A stretch of 64,000 nucleotides of DNA from JAAYUD01 sp963676865. Lineage in GTDB: Bacteria; Bacteroidota; Bacteroidia; Bacteroidales; Bacteroidaceae. Below, in pieces: positions 34,501 to 42,509 of the stretch. The DNA is taken from contig CAXXSS010000001.1 of assembly GCA_963676865.2 (NCBI GenBank), positions 186,001 to 250,000 of the forward strand, read 5' to 3'. The notes beneath the pieces were generated by a model that saw only the letters and a list, made by a program, of their open reading frames with translations, was not told the DNA's origin and ran no database searches. Numbering within the stretch: position 1 is the stretch's first letter; each line of letters opens with the position of its first letter. The translations under genes and the position numbers were made by a program.

Positions 34501-35457
34501 ACCGCCATCGGTACCTATCCACACATTACCCTGAACATCAGTGAAGAGTCCCCATACAATATCTCCCGAAAGAGACGAAGCACTACGGGAATCGTGATAG
34601 ATATGCTTATCGACTTTACCGTCAAACACATGCAGACCGTCATCGGTACCTACCAATAATCGGTTACGACCGTCGAGCGTCAGTGTCTTCACCGAATTAC
34701 CGTGATACATCCCCATACACGAGACTCGCCGCGTAGACAAATCGTAACGGTAAAGATCGCCTTCCGTACCTATCCAGATACAATGTCTTAGACGATCTTC
34801 GAGCAAAGAATTGATAAAAAGATTGTTTTTGCGACCGATATCGGGCAATACAATACGTGAGAAAGCACGTCTTTTTGCATCAAAATAACAAAAGCCATTA
34901 TAAGTTCCGATATAAACTCTACCGTCCGAAGCCTTAATGAGAGAATAAATAGTATTGTGAGGCAATCCACCACCGGCACGAAAACGAATGCACTTACCGG
35001 TAGCAATACTATAACGATATAATCCATTGATAGACCCCAACCATACATTATCGCCATCGCGAACCATGCAACGAATGTCTCGAGGAGCAATAGACGGATT
35101 GTTTTCGTAGCATTCGGTACGATAATTATAAATGAGCAAACCATTGTCCGAACCTAAATAAAACCGTGAATCGCCTACTCGAATAGCACAATAGATATGA
35201 GTGTTGGACAATTTACCCAATTCGTAATGAGGATAAATAGAAAAGCCATCGTATGTATAAAGTCCTTTCTCCGAGCCCACCCAAATCATTCCTTCAGAAT
35301 CTTGCACAAAACAATTGGCAGCCGTAGAGGCGCCAAGCGAAATATTTCGGAACGTTCTGTAATCTTGCACTTGGGCGACAGCCGTAACACCGGCCAAGCA
35401 AAATAGCACTGGCAGCAATATACACAATCTAACTATTTGTTTCGAATAAGACCTCAT
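31558..35457 (-). CDS. Hybrid two-component system regulator (HTCS)
   Basis: The protein is 1299 residues in one polypeptide. In order it has a signal peptide (to about residue 30), a long periplasmic sensor of 14 or so two-component-propeller repeats (to about 690; recurring VWIGTDGGI/LYRYD motifs) and a Y_Y_Y domain (about 700-770). One transmembrane helix, a histidine kinase with FFANVSHDFKTPLSMI (phospho-His) and GTGIGLYLSRAY follow. A receiver with phospho-Asp in LIVTDVMMPEMDG and a C-terminal AraC-type HTH complete it. HTCS proteins sense oligosaccharides and switch on PULs, normally adjacent ones. No SusC/SusD pair flanks this one, so its target is uncertain; the galactan PUL 16 kb upstream is one candidate. 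The motif is SHD rather than the commoner SHE. Confidence 0.93.
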   Translation of the reverse strand: MRSYSKQIVRLCILLPVLFCLAGVTAVAQVQDYRTFRNISLGASTAANCFVQDSEGMIWVGSEKGLYTYDGFSIYPHYELGKLSNTHIYCAIRVGDSRFYLGSDNGLLIYNYRTECYENNPSIAPRDIRCMVRDGDNVWLGSINGLYRYSIATGKCIRFRAGGGLPHNTIYSLIKASDGRVYIGTYNGFCYFDAKRRAFSRIVLPDIGRKNNLFINSLLEDRLRHCIWIGTEGDLYRYDLSTRRVSCMGMYHGNSVKTLTLDGRNRLLVGTDDGLHVFDGKVDKHIYHDSRSASSLSGDIVWGLFTDVQGNVWIGTDGGISIASNIVAERFIPISQITGLGNGNQFYTIYRDAKARLWLGGSNGLIQSDAHLGAGALSKWYRAGSNVFPLRHNHIRSIYQDRDKKLWIATDGGIMQLDESSGQWRHYNLVDRSHSFNANWAYDLFEDAKGRLWVATCLGGILVVDKHKLERSSSICEADFSLNRSNGLAGMYIGQIAPDRSGNVWALLYNNSIGVQKIEMKTMKVSTLSALNSYHIGQNSRLLVDSEGHIWIAYPGGVFQFSSAGRQLRRISFGDNYECQILSMTEVKNKIWISSTDGIWIVDKISGRVEQRGSDSIDFTCLWYNVVDNLIYMGYRDGIAVSSPESFCRDGAEHRLQLTAIYVNNTLMPVQQNQSVRYLSSLEFSHNENHIVFCFSDLPYSLTEKNKYAFKLDGEDKDWNTLPPGTNQIAFNNLKPGSYHLIVKCVGTLNGGIRALDIPFAILPPWYLTWWAKTIYLLIILGFLLWIVNFYRIRNKLHIERLEKRQIVEQARLKMDFFANVSHDFKTPLSMIIAPISRLLLEVKNEGMKKQLETVERNAMKLNSMTQQILDFDRIENQSNATLMLSKVDYVGFVRKIFDGFVQDSFKEKDQKGLFSSDRDTFYMEIDMLKMESAIANVLSNASKYSPRGRTIEMKVVGSDDSLQVVVSDNGVGIPQKDLPYVSQRFFQSSKTAGEKLGTGIGLYLSRAYTELHGGSFQISSVEGKGTTVTISLPSKKFDDDLPFVLSSDASQPTVLIVEDEEEMGAFIMDVLSKSFRCEWARNGKIGLEKAQTLLPDLIVTDVMMPEMDGLEMCRQIRKYIPTSVIPVIMLTGKSDRQTELDSIRMNIDIFLSKPFDANVLLLRARQLVGNHERKEVKERIEQLSVPQEIQAISGDEKFLQEITRMIEDRISDYDLNVNSLCEQYGIGSKQLYRKLKQLTGQTPVEYIKSIRMKKAAMLLEQHKFTIAEVMYMVGFSNSSYFSKCFQAAFGKTPRQYVE

Positions 35458-35559
35458 ATCATAGCGCAAAGGAAAGAGAACTATTGTACATAGAAAACCT
35501 TCGCTCGCATTTTTTATTTTTTTGTATCAGTGCATTAGGCTAAAGGTAAACCTTTGCTG

Positions 35560-35567
35560 CAAATTTA
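35560..35567 (-). promoter_or_regulatory. -7 promoter box for the HTCS gene
   Basis: The minus strand reads TAAATTTG, matching TAnnTTTG, about 100 bp before the HTCS ATG. No clear -33 element. Confidence 0.4.
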
Positions 35568-35816
35568 AAGAAAAAGTACAAAATAAATGCCCCTTTTCAG
35601 TTTTTATTCTGTCTCATCACCCATTCATTACAAAGCTTATCAACTTTTACAAATCAGATATACACAAAATAAATAAAAACATCATATTGGCACTAATACC
35701 CCAAGATACCTATCAACGCCAAGATAGGTAGACCATCGTTAAAACGAAACGAACGACTGGCTAATAGAAACAGAGAGCGCTACCCTGACTTCTTTGTGTT
35801 ACAATAATTACATACT

Positions 35817-35858
35817 TATGTATCTTGCGACTCACGCCCGTGAGTCGCAAGATACGTA
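35817..35858. repeat. 20-bp-arm hairpin palindrome in the HTCS-enolase gap
   Basis: Arms 35817-35836 and 35839-35858 (core TATCTTGCGACTCACG / CGTGAGTCGCAAGATA) pair along 20 bp with one G-U and only two unpaired bases between them. It lies in the 596-bp gap between the HTCS start and the enolase stop. Such a strong, near loop-less palindrome is unlikely to be a simple terminator since no T-run follows directly. The rest of the gap holds only the HTCS promoter and the enolase terminator. Confidence 0.7.
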
Positions 35859-35991
35859 TGGAAGAAAATATTAATGGGTCCTTATCGCATTGCCGCAACG
35901 TAAAGATACACACATATCATCATAAAGCGATACAACATACCCAAAAGGACTCATAACAAGTATGCAAACTCTCAACGCCGCTATCAAAAAA

Positions 35992-36024
35992 ATATCCCAA
36001 CAGATAAACTACCTGTCGGGATAT
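35992..36024 (-). terminator. Intrinsic terminator of the enolase gene
   Basis: On the minus strand ATATCCCGACAG and CTGTTGGGATAT form a 12-bp stem with one mismatch, followed by TTTTTT. It lies 29 bp after the enolase stop codon. Confidence 0.75.
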
Positions 36025-36052
36025 CATAAATAATTTAAATATTTAAACAGAA

Positions 36053-37333
36053 CTATTTGAGTTTTTTAAACCCATATACAGCCTCTTCGCCCAATTCTTC
36101 TTCGATACGAAGCAATTGATTATACTTGGCAAGGCGATCGGTACGACTCATAGAGCCCGTCTTTATTTGACCGGAATTGGTTGCTACGGCAATATCGGCA
36201 ATAGTCGTATCTTCCGTTTCGCCTGAGCGGTGAGAAGTTACGGTATTGTATCCATGACGATGAGCCATCTCGATAGCATCAAGCGTTTCGCTGAGCGAAC
36301 CGATTTGATTGACTTTGATCAAGATAGCATTGGCGCAACCTTCTTTTATACCTCTGGAAAGAAAATCTACATTGGTAACGAACAAGTCATCGCCCACCAA
36401 TTGGCAACGGCTTCCCAATCGATCGGTCAGTTTCTTCCAACCTTCCCAATCATTCTCGGCCATACCATCTTCGATACTATCGATAGGATATTTATTGAGA
36501 AGTTCTTCCAAATAGTCTATCTGCTGGTCGGAAGTACGTTTCTTCCCTTTTGCACCTTCAAAGATAGAGTAATCGTATACTCCATTTTTGTAGTACTCGC
36601 TCGAAGCGCAATCCATACCGATTACAACATCCGTTCCCGGTTTGTATCCGGCAGTTTCGATAGCTTTCAGTATACATTCGACAGCATCTTCCGTACCGTT
36701 AAGATTCGGAGCAAAGCCACCTTCGTCGCCTACGGCCGTACTTACGCCACGATCTTTGAGCACTTTCTTGAGAGCATGAAATACTTCAGCTCCCATTCGG
36801 AGTCCTTCACGGAATGAAGGAGCACCTACCGGACGAATCATAAATTCTTGAAAAGCGATAGGAGCATCACTGTGAGCACCGCCATTGATGATATTCATCA
36901 TCGGGACAGGCAACACATAGGTATTCGTACCGCCAATATAACGGTAAAGAGGAATATCGAGATAGCTGGCAGCGGCATGAGCTACAGCAAGCGAAACGCC
37001 CAATATGGCATTAGCGCCCAATTTGGACTTCGTTTTAGTACCGTCGAGTTTAATCATAGCCATATCTATAGCCCGTTGTTCGAGCACAGACATACCTACA
37101 ATAACAGGAGCAATTTTCTCGTTAATATTAGCCACAGCCTTAAGCACACCCTTGCCACCATAGCGTTTTTTGTCGCCATCGCGCAATTCAAGTGCCTCAT
37201 TCTCGCCTGTCGAAGCTCCTGATGGAACAGAAGCACGACCTATAACACCACACTCCAAAGTAACTTCCACCTCGATTGTGGGATTTCCCCGAGAATCGAG
37301 AATTTCTCTAGCATGAACTTTTTCGATTATCAT
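36053..37333 (-). CDS. eno: Enolase (2-phosphoglycerate dehydratase)
   Basis: The protein is 426 residues, the normal bacterial length. It starts with MIIEKVHAREILDSRGNPTI and carries the loop PSGASTGENEALELRD. The metal ligands are in IGMDCAS, DSIEDGMAEND and QLVGDDL. The catalytic Lys is in ILIKVNQIGSLSE, and the signature motif TVTSHRSGETEDT is present. It interconverts 2-phosphoglycerate and phosphoenolpyruvate in glycolysis in the cytoplasm. It is apparently monocistronic, with its own terminator. All catalytic residues are intact. Confidence 0.97.
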   Translation of the reverse strand: MIIEKVHAREILDSRGNPTIEVEVTLECGVIGRASVPSGASTGENEALELRDGDKKRYGGKGVLKAVANINEKIAPVIVGMSVLEQRAIDMAMIKLDGTKTKSKLGANAILGVSLAVAHAAASYLDIPLYRYIGGTNTYVLPVPMMNIINGGAHSDAPIAFQEFMIRPVGAPSFREGLRMGAEVFHALKKVLKDRGVSTAVGDEGGFAPNLNGTEDAVECILKAIETAGYKPGTDVVIGMDCASSEYYKNGVYDYSIFEGAKGKKRTSDQQIDYLEELLNKYPIDSIEDGMAENDWEGWKKLTDRLGSRCQLVGDDLFVTNVDFLSRGIKEGCANAILIKVNQIGSLSETLDAIEMAHRHGYNTVTSHRSGETEDTTIADIAVATNSGQIKTGSMSRTDRLAKYNQLLRIEEELGEEAVYGFKKLK

Positions 37334-37381
37334 AATTATCTCCTTTCTGTACTATTTGTACCAAATACGATTAATCTATTA

Positions 37382-38269
37382 CTATTTGCTTGCATCAGAA
37401 TCGGGAGCCTTGTCTAAAAGGTCCATGAACTGATCGAGCTTAGGAGTAATAATAATTTGTGTACGACGGTTGCGTTGTTTGCCTATTTCTGTAGAATTGG
37501 TAGCAATAGGATTGTATTCGCCACGTCCGGCAGCTGTCAAACGTTTAGGATCTACACTATACTGATTTTGTAAAGCCTGAACAACAGATGAAGCACGCAA
37601 AGAACTCAAGTCCCAATTGTTGCGGATGTTAGGACGAGAAATAGGTACATTGTCGGTATTACCTTCAATGAGCACATCGTAGTCTTTATAATCCTTTATG
37701 ATCTTAGCAATCTTGCTCAACGTTTCGCCAGCTCTGTCGTTAATTTCATAACTACCAGACTTGTAAAGCATATTATCAGCCAACGAAATATAAACAACAC
37801 CTTTCAGTACTTTTACATCAACTTCTTTCAGCTCGTCCGTGCTCAAAGAGCGGGTTAGATTGGCTGTGATAACCATATTGAGTGAATCAGATTTGCTCTT
37901 GGTTTCTACAAGCTGTTTGATGAACTTGTTCGAAGCATTGATTTCATCTACTAACTTAGAGATGTTGATATTTCCCTGTGAATTTTGCGACAAGCTCTTG
38001 TCGAGCGAACCTTGCAAAGCAGCATAAGATGCACGCAACTCTTGATTGTTGCGAAGAGCTTCGGCTAAACGATCTTCCAAGCTTTTCACTTTAGTGCCGC
38101 TTTCGGCTAACCTGATTTGAGCATCCTGGTAAGATTTCATCAAATCACTATTGTCTGCTTTTAGTTTATTATAGTTGGATTGCAGACTTGTGAATTGCTG
38201 CTTACTTACGCATCCGGTAAAAGTCAAGCCGATTACCAGAAGCGACAACACAAATACATAACGTTTCAT
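37382..38269 (-). CDS. OmpA-family lipoprotein with coiled coil and peptidoglycan-binding domain
   Basis: From the ATG before KRYVFVLSLL the protein is 295 residues with a lipobox (FTGC, Cys20). Next is a coiled-coil stretch (about 30-145, SLQSNYNKLKADNSDLMKSY) and then a C-terminal OmpA domain (about 175-280, VLIEGNTDNVPI and NWDLSSLRASSVVQAL) that binds diaminopimelate in peptidoglycan. It tethers the outer membrane to the cell wall. The longer open frame adds 34 residues before the signal peptide and was rejected. It lies upstream of enolase in the same direction with a 48-bp gap. Confidence 0.88.
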   Translation of the reverse strand: MKRYVFVLSLLVIGLTFTGCVSKQQFTSLQSNYNKLKADNSDLMKSYQDAQIRLAESGTKVKSLEDRLAEALRNNQELRASYAALQGSLDKSLSQNSQGNINISKLVDEINASNKFIKQLVETKSKSDSLNMVITANLTRSLSTDELKEVDVKVLKGVVYISLADNMLYKSGSYEINDRAGETLSKIAKIIKDYKDYDVLIEGNTDNVPISRPNIRNNWDLSSLRASSVVQALQNQYSVDPKRLTAAGRGEYNPIATNSTEIGKQRNRRTQIIITPKLDQFMDLLDKAPDSDASK

Positions 38270-38441
38270 AATCGATGATTTTAAATTTGTTTCAATTGAA
38301 TTCATGTCATTACAATATTTATTTGAGTGCAAGTTACATCTTTTTCTCTTAAAATGTACAGTTATTATCAATAAGTAACAATCTATTAGATTAATTAGTT
38401 AGAGAAACAGCATTATTCATCTGCTAAAAAATCATCATTTA

Positions 38442-38473
38442 TTTGGTGATTAATGAGGCATATGCTACCTTTG
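38442..38473 (+). promoter_or_regulatory. Promoter of the pantothenate kinase operon
   Basis: TTTG (38442-38445) and TACCTTTG (38466-38473) are both exact consensus elements, with 20-bp spacing, 31 bp before the kinase ATG. This is one of the best Bacteroides-type promoters in the window. Confidence 0.7.
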
Positions 38474-38504
38474 GAGCGTCCTTTTATTAGTAATTTATAG
38501 CAAA

Positions 38505-39326
38505 ATGGGATTAATTATAGGCATTGATGTAGGTGGTAGCACCACTAAAATAGTGGGGCTCAACAATGGCAATATCCAGTCGCCGATGTTTATTACAGCA
38601 ACCGACCCCGTGACTTCATTATTCGGAGCGTTCGGCAAGTATATCTACGACAATGGGGTCAACTTGTCAGATATCCAGCAAGTGATGATAACGGGAGTAG
38701 GAAGCGCCTACATTGAAGGCCCGCTCTACGGACTCCCCACCATGAAAGCAGACGAGTTTCTGTCCGACGGATTGGGAGCGCGCTATAACACCGACTTGAA
38801 AGATTTAATGGTAGTGAGCATGGGCACCGGTACATCTTATGTAAGAGTAGAAGGCAACAGCATTAAACATATCGGTGGTATCAGTATCGGCGGTGGTACT
38901 CTGCAAGGGCTCGCTCTATTATTGCTCAAAACGAAAGACTTCAAAAAGATATGCGAATTAGCCAATCATGGCAATATTGCAAATATAAACTTGCAAATAA
39001 GAGATATTTGCAAACACGACTTGGAAGGCTTGCCACTTGACGCTACGGCCTCTCTGTTTGGCAAGATAGACAACAGTAATGCTTCGGAAGAAGACATTGC
39101 ATTAGGACTTATATATATGGTATTGCAGAGCATCGGTTCGTCTGCTGTGCTATCGACACTTAATTCAAACATCAAAGACTTTGTTCTCATCGGCAATTTG
39201 ACAAAGATTCCGCAATGCAAAGATATCTTTCCTTTCATGGAACGCATTTATGATGTAAGATTTCATATTCCGCTACATGCAGAATTCAGGACTGCCATCG
39301 GTGCTGCATTGGCATTTCGCTCATAA
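38505..39326 (+). CDS. coaW: Type II pantothenate kinase
   Basis: This 273-residue ASKHA-fold kinase has a phosphate-1 motif IGIDVGGSTTKIVGL (residues 4-18). The adenosine-phosphate loop VVSMGTGTSYVRV (about 104-116) and the block HIGGISIGGGTLQGLALLLL (about 123-142), typical of CoaW/PanK-II proteins, follow. It would phosphorylate pantothenate in the first step of coenzyme A synthesis. Type II enzymes of the Staphylococcus kind are usually insensitive to CoA feedback; whether that holds here is unknown. The free-methionine-sulfoxide reductase gene follows 11 bp later, suggesting co-transcription. Confidence 0.87.
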   Translation: MGLIIGIDVGGSTTKIVGLNNGNIQSPMFITATDPVTSLFGAFGKYIYDNGVNLSDIQQVMITGVGSAYIEGPLYGLPTMKADEFLSDGLGARYNTDLKDLMVVSMGTGTSYVRVEGNSIKHIGGISIGGGTLQGLALLLLKTKDFKKICELANHGNIANINLQIRDICKHDLEGLPLDATASLFGKIDNSNASEEDIALGLIYMVLQSIGSSAVLSTLNSNIKDFVLIGNLTKIPQCKDIFPFMERIYDVRFHIPLHAEFRTAIGAALAFRS

Positions 39327-39337
39327 TAAAACACCAA

Positions 39338-39796
39338 ATGACAACAAAAGAAGAAAAATACACGCTGCTGCTTAAACAAGCTCAGGCTCTTGTAGAAGGA
39401 GAAACAAACGTGGTAGCCAATATGGCAAACTTATCGGCATTGCTCAACGAAACCTTTCACTTTTGGTGGACAGGATTTTACTTGGTGCACGATAAAGAAT
39501 TGGTGCTCGGTCCATTTCAAGGACCAGTAGCCTGTACGCGTATCGGATTTGGCAAAGGAGTGTGCGGCACTTCATGGAAAGAACAACGCACTATAATAGT
39601 GCCCGACGTTGAAGAGTTCCCCGGACATATAGCATGCAGCTCTCTTTCACGTTCGGAAATCGTCGTACCCATCAAACAAAATGATGAAGTAACCGGAGTG
39701 ATAGATATAGACAGCGAACTGTTGAATACTTTTGACGAAACAGATGCCAAATACTTGGAGAGACTAGCCGAGATAATGAACAATTGGACTTTCTGA
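39338..39796 (+). CDS. GAF-domain free methionine-(R)-sulfoxide reductase
   Basis: This 152-residue single GAF domain has the three conserved cysteines of fRMsr enzymes at Cys66 (GPVACTRI), Cys76 (GKGVCGTSW) and Cys100 (GHIACSS). It also has the aromatic residues WWTGFYL and the motif VIDIDSELLNTFDE. The spacing matches E. coli YebR/MsrC. It reduces free L-methionine-(R)-sulfoxide with thioredoxin in the cytoplasm, an antioxidant function. It is encoded just after the pantothenate kinase gene. Confidence 0.9.
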   Translation: MTTKEEKYTLLLKQAQALVEGETNVVANMANLSALLNETFHFWWTGFYLVHDKELVLGPFQGPVACTRIGFGKGVCGTSWKEQRTIIVPDVEEFPGHIACSSLSRSEIVVPIKQNDEVTGVIDIDSELLNTFDETDAKYLERLAEIMNNWTF

Positions 39797-39852
39797 GCAA
39801 AATAACAAAACTATTGTACCATTTTTTAAAGTCCTATTCATAAGAGATCGTA

Positions 39853-39860
39853 TATCTTTG
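39853..39860 (+). promoter_or_regulatory. -7 promoter box for the esterase gene
   Basis: TATCTTTG matches TAnnTTTG 44 bp before the esterase ATG. The -33 region is unclear. Confidence 0.5.
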
Positions 39861-39904
39861 CCTTCTATCCAAAGATATATATTTCATTCATTAACTTTGA
39901 TAAC

Positions 39905-41119
39905 ATGAAAAATAAATTCATCTTTTTCTGCCTATTTACTTTTTGCGCTATAACAGCCTTTGCACAAGAGGCCTTGTTCGACAGCAACAACATCAATTCT
40001 CCAACCATCAATGCAGACGGAAGTGTCACATTCAATCTCTTTGCCCCAAAAGCCGTTAAGGTAGAAATCACAGGCGATTTCTTACCCAAAATCATTAAAG
40101 ATGGTGATGAATCAGAGGGTATAGCAGAACTCCACGAGGAAAGTAACGGGGTGTGGACGTATACCTCGAAACCTCTTTCGGCCGAACTGTACAGCTACAA
40201 ATTCAAAGTCAATGGAATGGACTTTTTGGATCCGGCAAACATCTATATCAATCGAGATATCGCAACCTATACCAATATCTTCATCGTCACAAAAGATCGT
40301 GGCGACAAAGGTAGTATCTACAGTGTGAACGAGGTACCTCATGGCGACGTATCAAAAGTATGGTACCAGAGCCCCACACTGAAGATGCAACGACGCATGA
40401 CAGTCTACACACCTGCCGGATATGACAAAGGCAAGAAGTATCCGGTGCTTTATTTATTGCATGGAGCCGGTGGTGACGAAGATGCATGGAGTACTTTGGG
40501 GTGTGCCGTGCAAATAATGGATAATCTGATAGCTTGCGGAAAGGCTAAACCGATGATTGTAGTGATGCCAAACGGCAATCTGGACTATCAGGCAGCTCCG
40601 GGCGCATGGTCTAAAGGCATGTACAAACCAATGTTCAAAGGAGATGGAGCATCTAAAGAGACTGCATCCATGGAAGAAAGTTTTCCGGATATCGTAAACT
40701 ATATAGAAAAGAATTACCATGTACTAAAAGGTAAGTCCAATCGGGCTATCTGCGGTCTATCAATGGGTGGTGGACATTCTTTCGCCATTTCTAAACAGTA
40801 TCCTGAGTTATTTGACTATGTAGGACTTTTCTCTGCCGCAATCTTTATGAAAGGTAGTGATCCACAAAGTACAGATATACTAAACATGCAGAAAGATAAA
40901 CAATTCAATGCCCAATTGGCCAAACAATTCAACGCAAAGCCCAGATTGTATTTCATTGGGATAGGCAATACTGATTTCCTCTATAAAACCAATGAAGACT
41001 ATCGAAAATACTTGGATAAACATGGGTACAAGTATGAATATATGGAAACGGATGGTGGGCATATCTGGTGCAACTGGAGAATCTATCTCACACATTTTGC
41101 GCAAGAAATATTCAAATAA
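39905..41119 (+). CDS. Secreted CE1-type esterase (esterase D family) with N-terminal E-set domain
   Basis: The protein is 404 residues with a signal peptide (MKNKFIFFCLFTFCAITAFA). A glycogen-debranching-like early-set domain (about 35-130, VTFNLFAPKAVKVEITGDFL) precedes an alpha/beta-hydrolase domain of the esterase D/CE1 kind. The oxyanion segment is LYLLHGAGGDEDAW, the nucleophile is in ICGLSMGGGHS (S286) and the likely catalytic His is in ETDGGHIWCNW. Such two-domain enzymes remove feruloyl or acetyl groups from plant polysaccharides, or act as general carboxylesterases. No PUL adjoins it. A strong terminator follows. Confidence 0.85.
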   Translation: MKNKFIFFCLFTFCAITAFAQEALFDSNNINSPTINADGSVTFNLFAPKAVKVEITGDFLPKIIKDGDESEGIAELHEESNGVWTYTSKPLSAELYSYKFKVNGMDFLDPANIYINRDIATYTNIFIVTKDRGDKGSIYSVNEVPHGDVSKVWYQSPTLKMQRRMTVYTPAGYDKGKKYPVLYLLHGAGGDEDAWSTLGCAVQIMDNLIACGKAKPMIVVMPNGNLDYQAAPGAWSKGMYKPMFKGDGASKETASMEESFPDIVNYIEKNYHVLKGKSNRAICGLSMGGGHSFAISKQYPELFDYVGLFSAAIFMKGSDPQSTDILNMQKDKQFNAQLAKQFNAKPRLYFIGIGNTDFLYKTNEDYRKYLDKHGYKYEYMETDGGHIWCNWRIYLTHFAQEIFK

Positions 41120-41132
41120 TATTTTGTCACAT

Positions 41133-41185
41133 AAAAGAAAGAACGCATCAGCGGAGTAAACATCCGCTGATGCGTTCTTTCTTTT
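41133..41185 (+). terminator. Strong intrinsic terminator after the esterase gene
   Basis: Arms 41133-41155 and 41163-41185 pair perfectly over 23 bp (core GAACGCATCAGCGGA / TCCGCTGATGCGTTC) and end in a run of T. It insulates the esterase from the menaquinone operon. Confidence 0.85.
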
Positions 41186-41239
41186 TATATTCTAACACTA
41201 ATTATAGATTTACTTCACCCGCTTATCAGGTATTTTTAG

Positions 41240-41247
41240 TAAGTTTG
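41240..41247 (+). promoter_or_regulatory. -7 promoter box of the menaquinone operon
   Basis: TAAGTTTG matches TAnnTTTG 29 bp before the first ATG of the HAD-hotdog/menF/menD/menB genes. No clear -33 box. Confidence 0.5.
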
Positions 41248-41276
41248 CAGCAAAGAACAAAAACGGTACCCGAACT

Positions 41277-42509
41277 ATGAAATATAAACTACTAGTCATT
41301 GATGTGGACGGGACGTTGCTAAACAGCAATAAAGAAATTTCGAAACGCACACTATATACGCTACGCAATGTGCAACAAACAGGAGTACGTATTGTCATCG
41401 CTTCGGGACGTCCTACGTATGGATTAAGATCAATAGCCCGTCAGTTGGAGCTCAACAATTACGGTGGCTTCATTCTATCTTACAACGGTTGTCAAATCAT
41501 AGATGCGCAAACAGATACAGTCATATTTGAGAGACGAATAAATCCGGAATTATTACCCTATCTCGAAAAGAAATCACGCAAAAACGGTTTTGCCATTTTC
41601 ACATACAAAGAAGACGCCATCATTACCGATACGCCCGACAACTCGCACATCAGATCAGAAGCGATACTCAATCAAATGAAGATTGTCTATGAACCTGAGT
41701 TTTCAAGTGTAATAGATTTCTCGCCCTGCAAATGTGTATTGGTTAGCGACGACGAGGCAGCCTTGACTAGCTTGGAAGAGCATTGGAAGCGTCGCCTGAA
41801 CGGTTCGCTTGATGTCTTTCGCTCGGAACCTTACTTTCTTGAAATTGTTCCGCCACAAATTGATAAGGCAAACACTCTGGGCTTTCTTTTGAAACAACTC
41901 AATATTGAAAAAGAGGAGGTCATTGCTATAGGCGACAGCGTTTGCGATGTGACAATGATTCAGACAGCAGGACTCGGAGTGGCAATGGGTAACGCCTTAG
42001 AATCGGTGAAACGCTGTGCCGATATAACAACCGAAACAAACGACAATGAGGGGGTGGCTCTGGCAGCAGAAAAGCTTATCTTGAATGAAATACATGTAGC
42101 AGATATCTCGCTTGACCAGCTTAATGAAAAATCACAGCATACATTAATGGGGAATCTGGGCATTACGTATACATTTGTTTCGGACAATAGAGTAGAAGCT
42201 ACCATGCCTGTAGACTACCGTACCCGCCAACCCTACGGCATTCTTCATGGAGGTGCCACACTTGCTCTGGCCGAGACAGTAGCTGGATTAGGTTCAATGG
42301 CTATTTGTCAACCCGATGAAATCGCAGTAGGAATGCAGATTAGCGGCAATCATATATCATCGGCGCACGAAGGAGATACCGTGCGAGCCGTAGGAACAAT
42401 CGTTCACAAGGGACATACGTCACACATTTGGAATGTCGATATCTTTACGTCGACAGGCAAACTAGTTTCGTCTATTCGGGTAGTGAACAGCATTATGAAG
42501 AAAAGATGA
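41277..42509 (+). CDS. Fusion: Cof-type HAD phosphatase plus hotdog thioesterase (probable DHNA-CoA thioesterase)
   Basis: The protein is 410 residues with two domains. Residues 1 to about 265 form a Cof/HAD-IIB phosphatase (VIDVDGTLLNSNKEIS, IVIASGR, then IGDSVCDVTMIQTAG). About 275-410 form a PaaI/MenI-like hotdog thioesterase with GILHGGATLALAETVAG, the last Glu being the expected catalytic residue. The next gene starts within the stop codon (ATGA). In this operon the hotdog half is very likely the 1,4-dihydroxy-2-naphthoyl-CoA hydrolase of menaquinone synthesis. The role of the HAD half is unclear; a Nudix-independent pyrophosphate or sugar-phosphate activity is possible. Confidence 0.85.
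   Translation: MKYKLLVIDVDGTLLNSNKEISKRTLYTLRNVQQTGVRIVIASGRPTYGLRSIARQLELNNYGGFILSYNGCQIIDAQTDTVIFERRINPELLPYLEKKSRKNGFAIFTYKEDAIITDTPDNSHIRSEAILNQMKIVYEPEFSSVIDFSPCKCVLVSDDEAALTSLEEHWKRRLNGSLDVFRSEPYFLEIVPPQIDKANTLGFLLKQLNIEKEEVIAIGDSVCDVTMIQTAGLGVAMGNALESVKRCADITTETNDNEGVALAAEKLILNEIHVADISLDQLNEKSQHTLMGNLGITYTFVSDNRVEATMPVDYRTRQPYGILHGGATLALAETVAGLGSMAICQPDEIAVGMQISGNHISSAHEGDTVRAVGTIVHKGHTSHIWNVDIFTSTGKLVSSIRVVNSIMKKR

Noticed and set aside
35522..35731. 69-residue open frame upstream of the HTCS gene
   Set aside because: It overlaps the HTCS promoter on the opposite strand, has biased composition and shows no recognisable domain.
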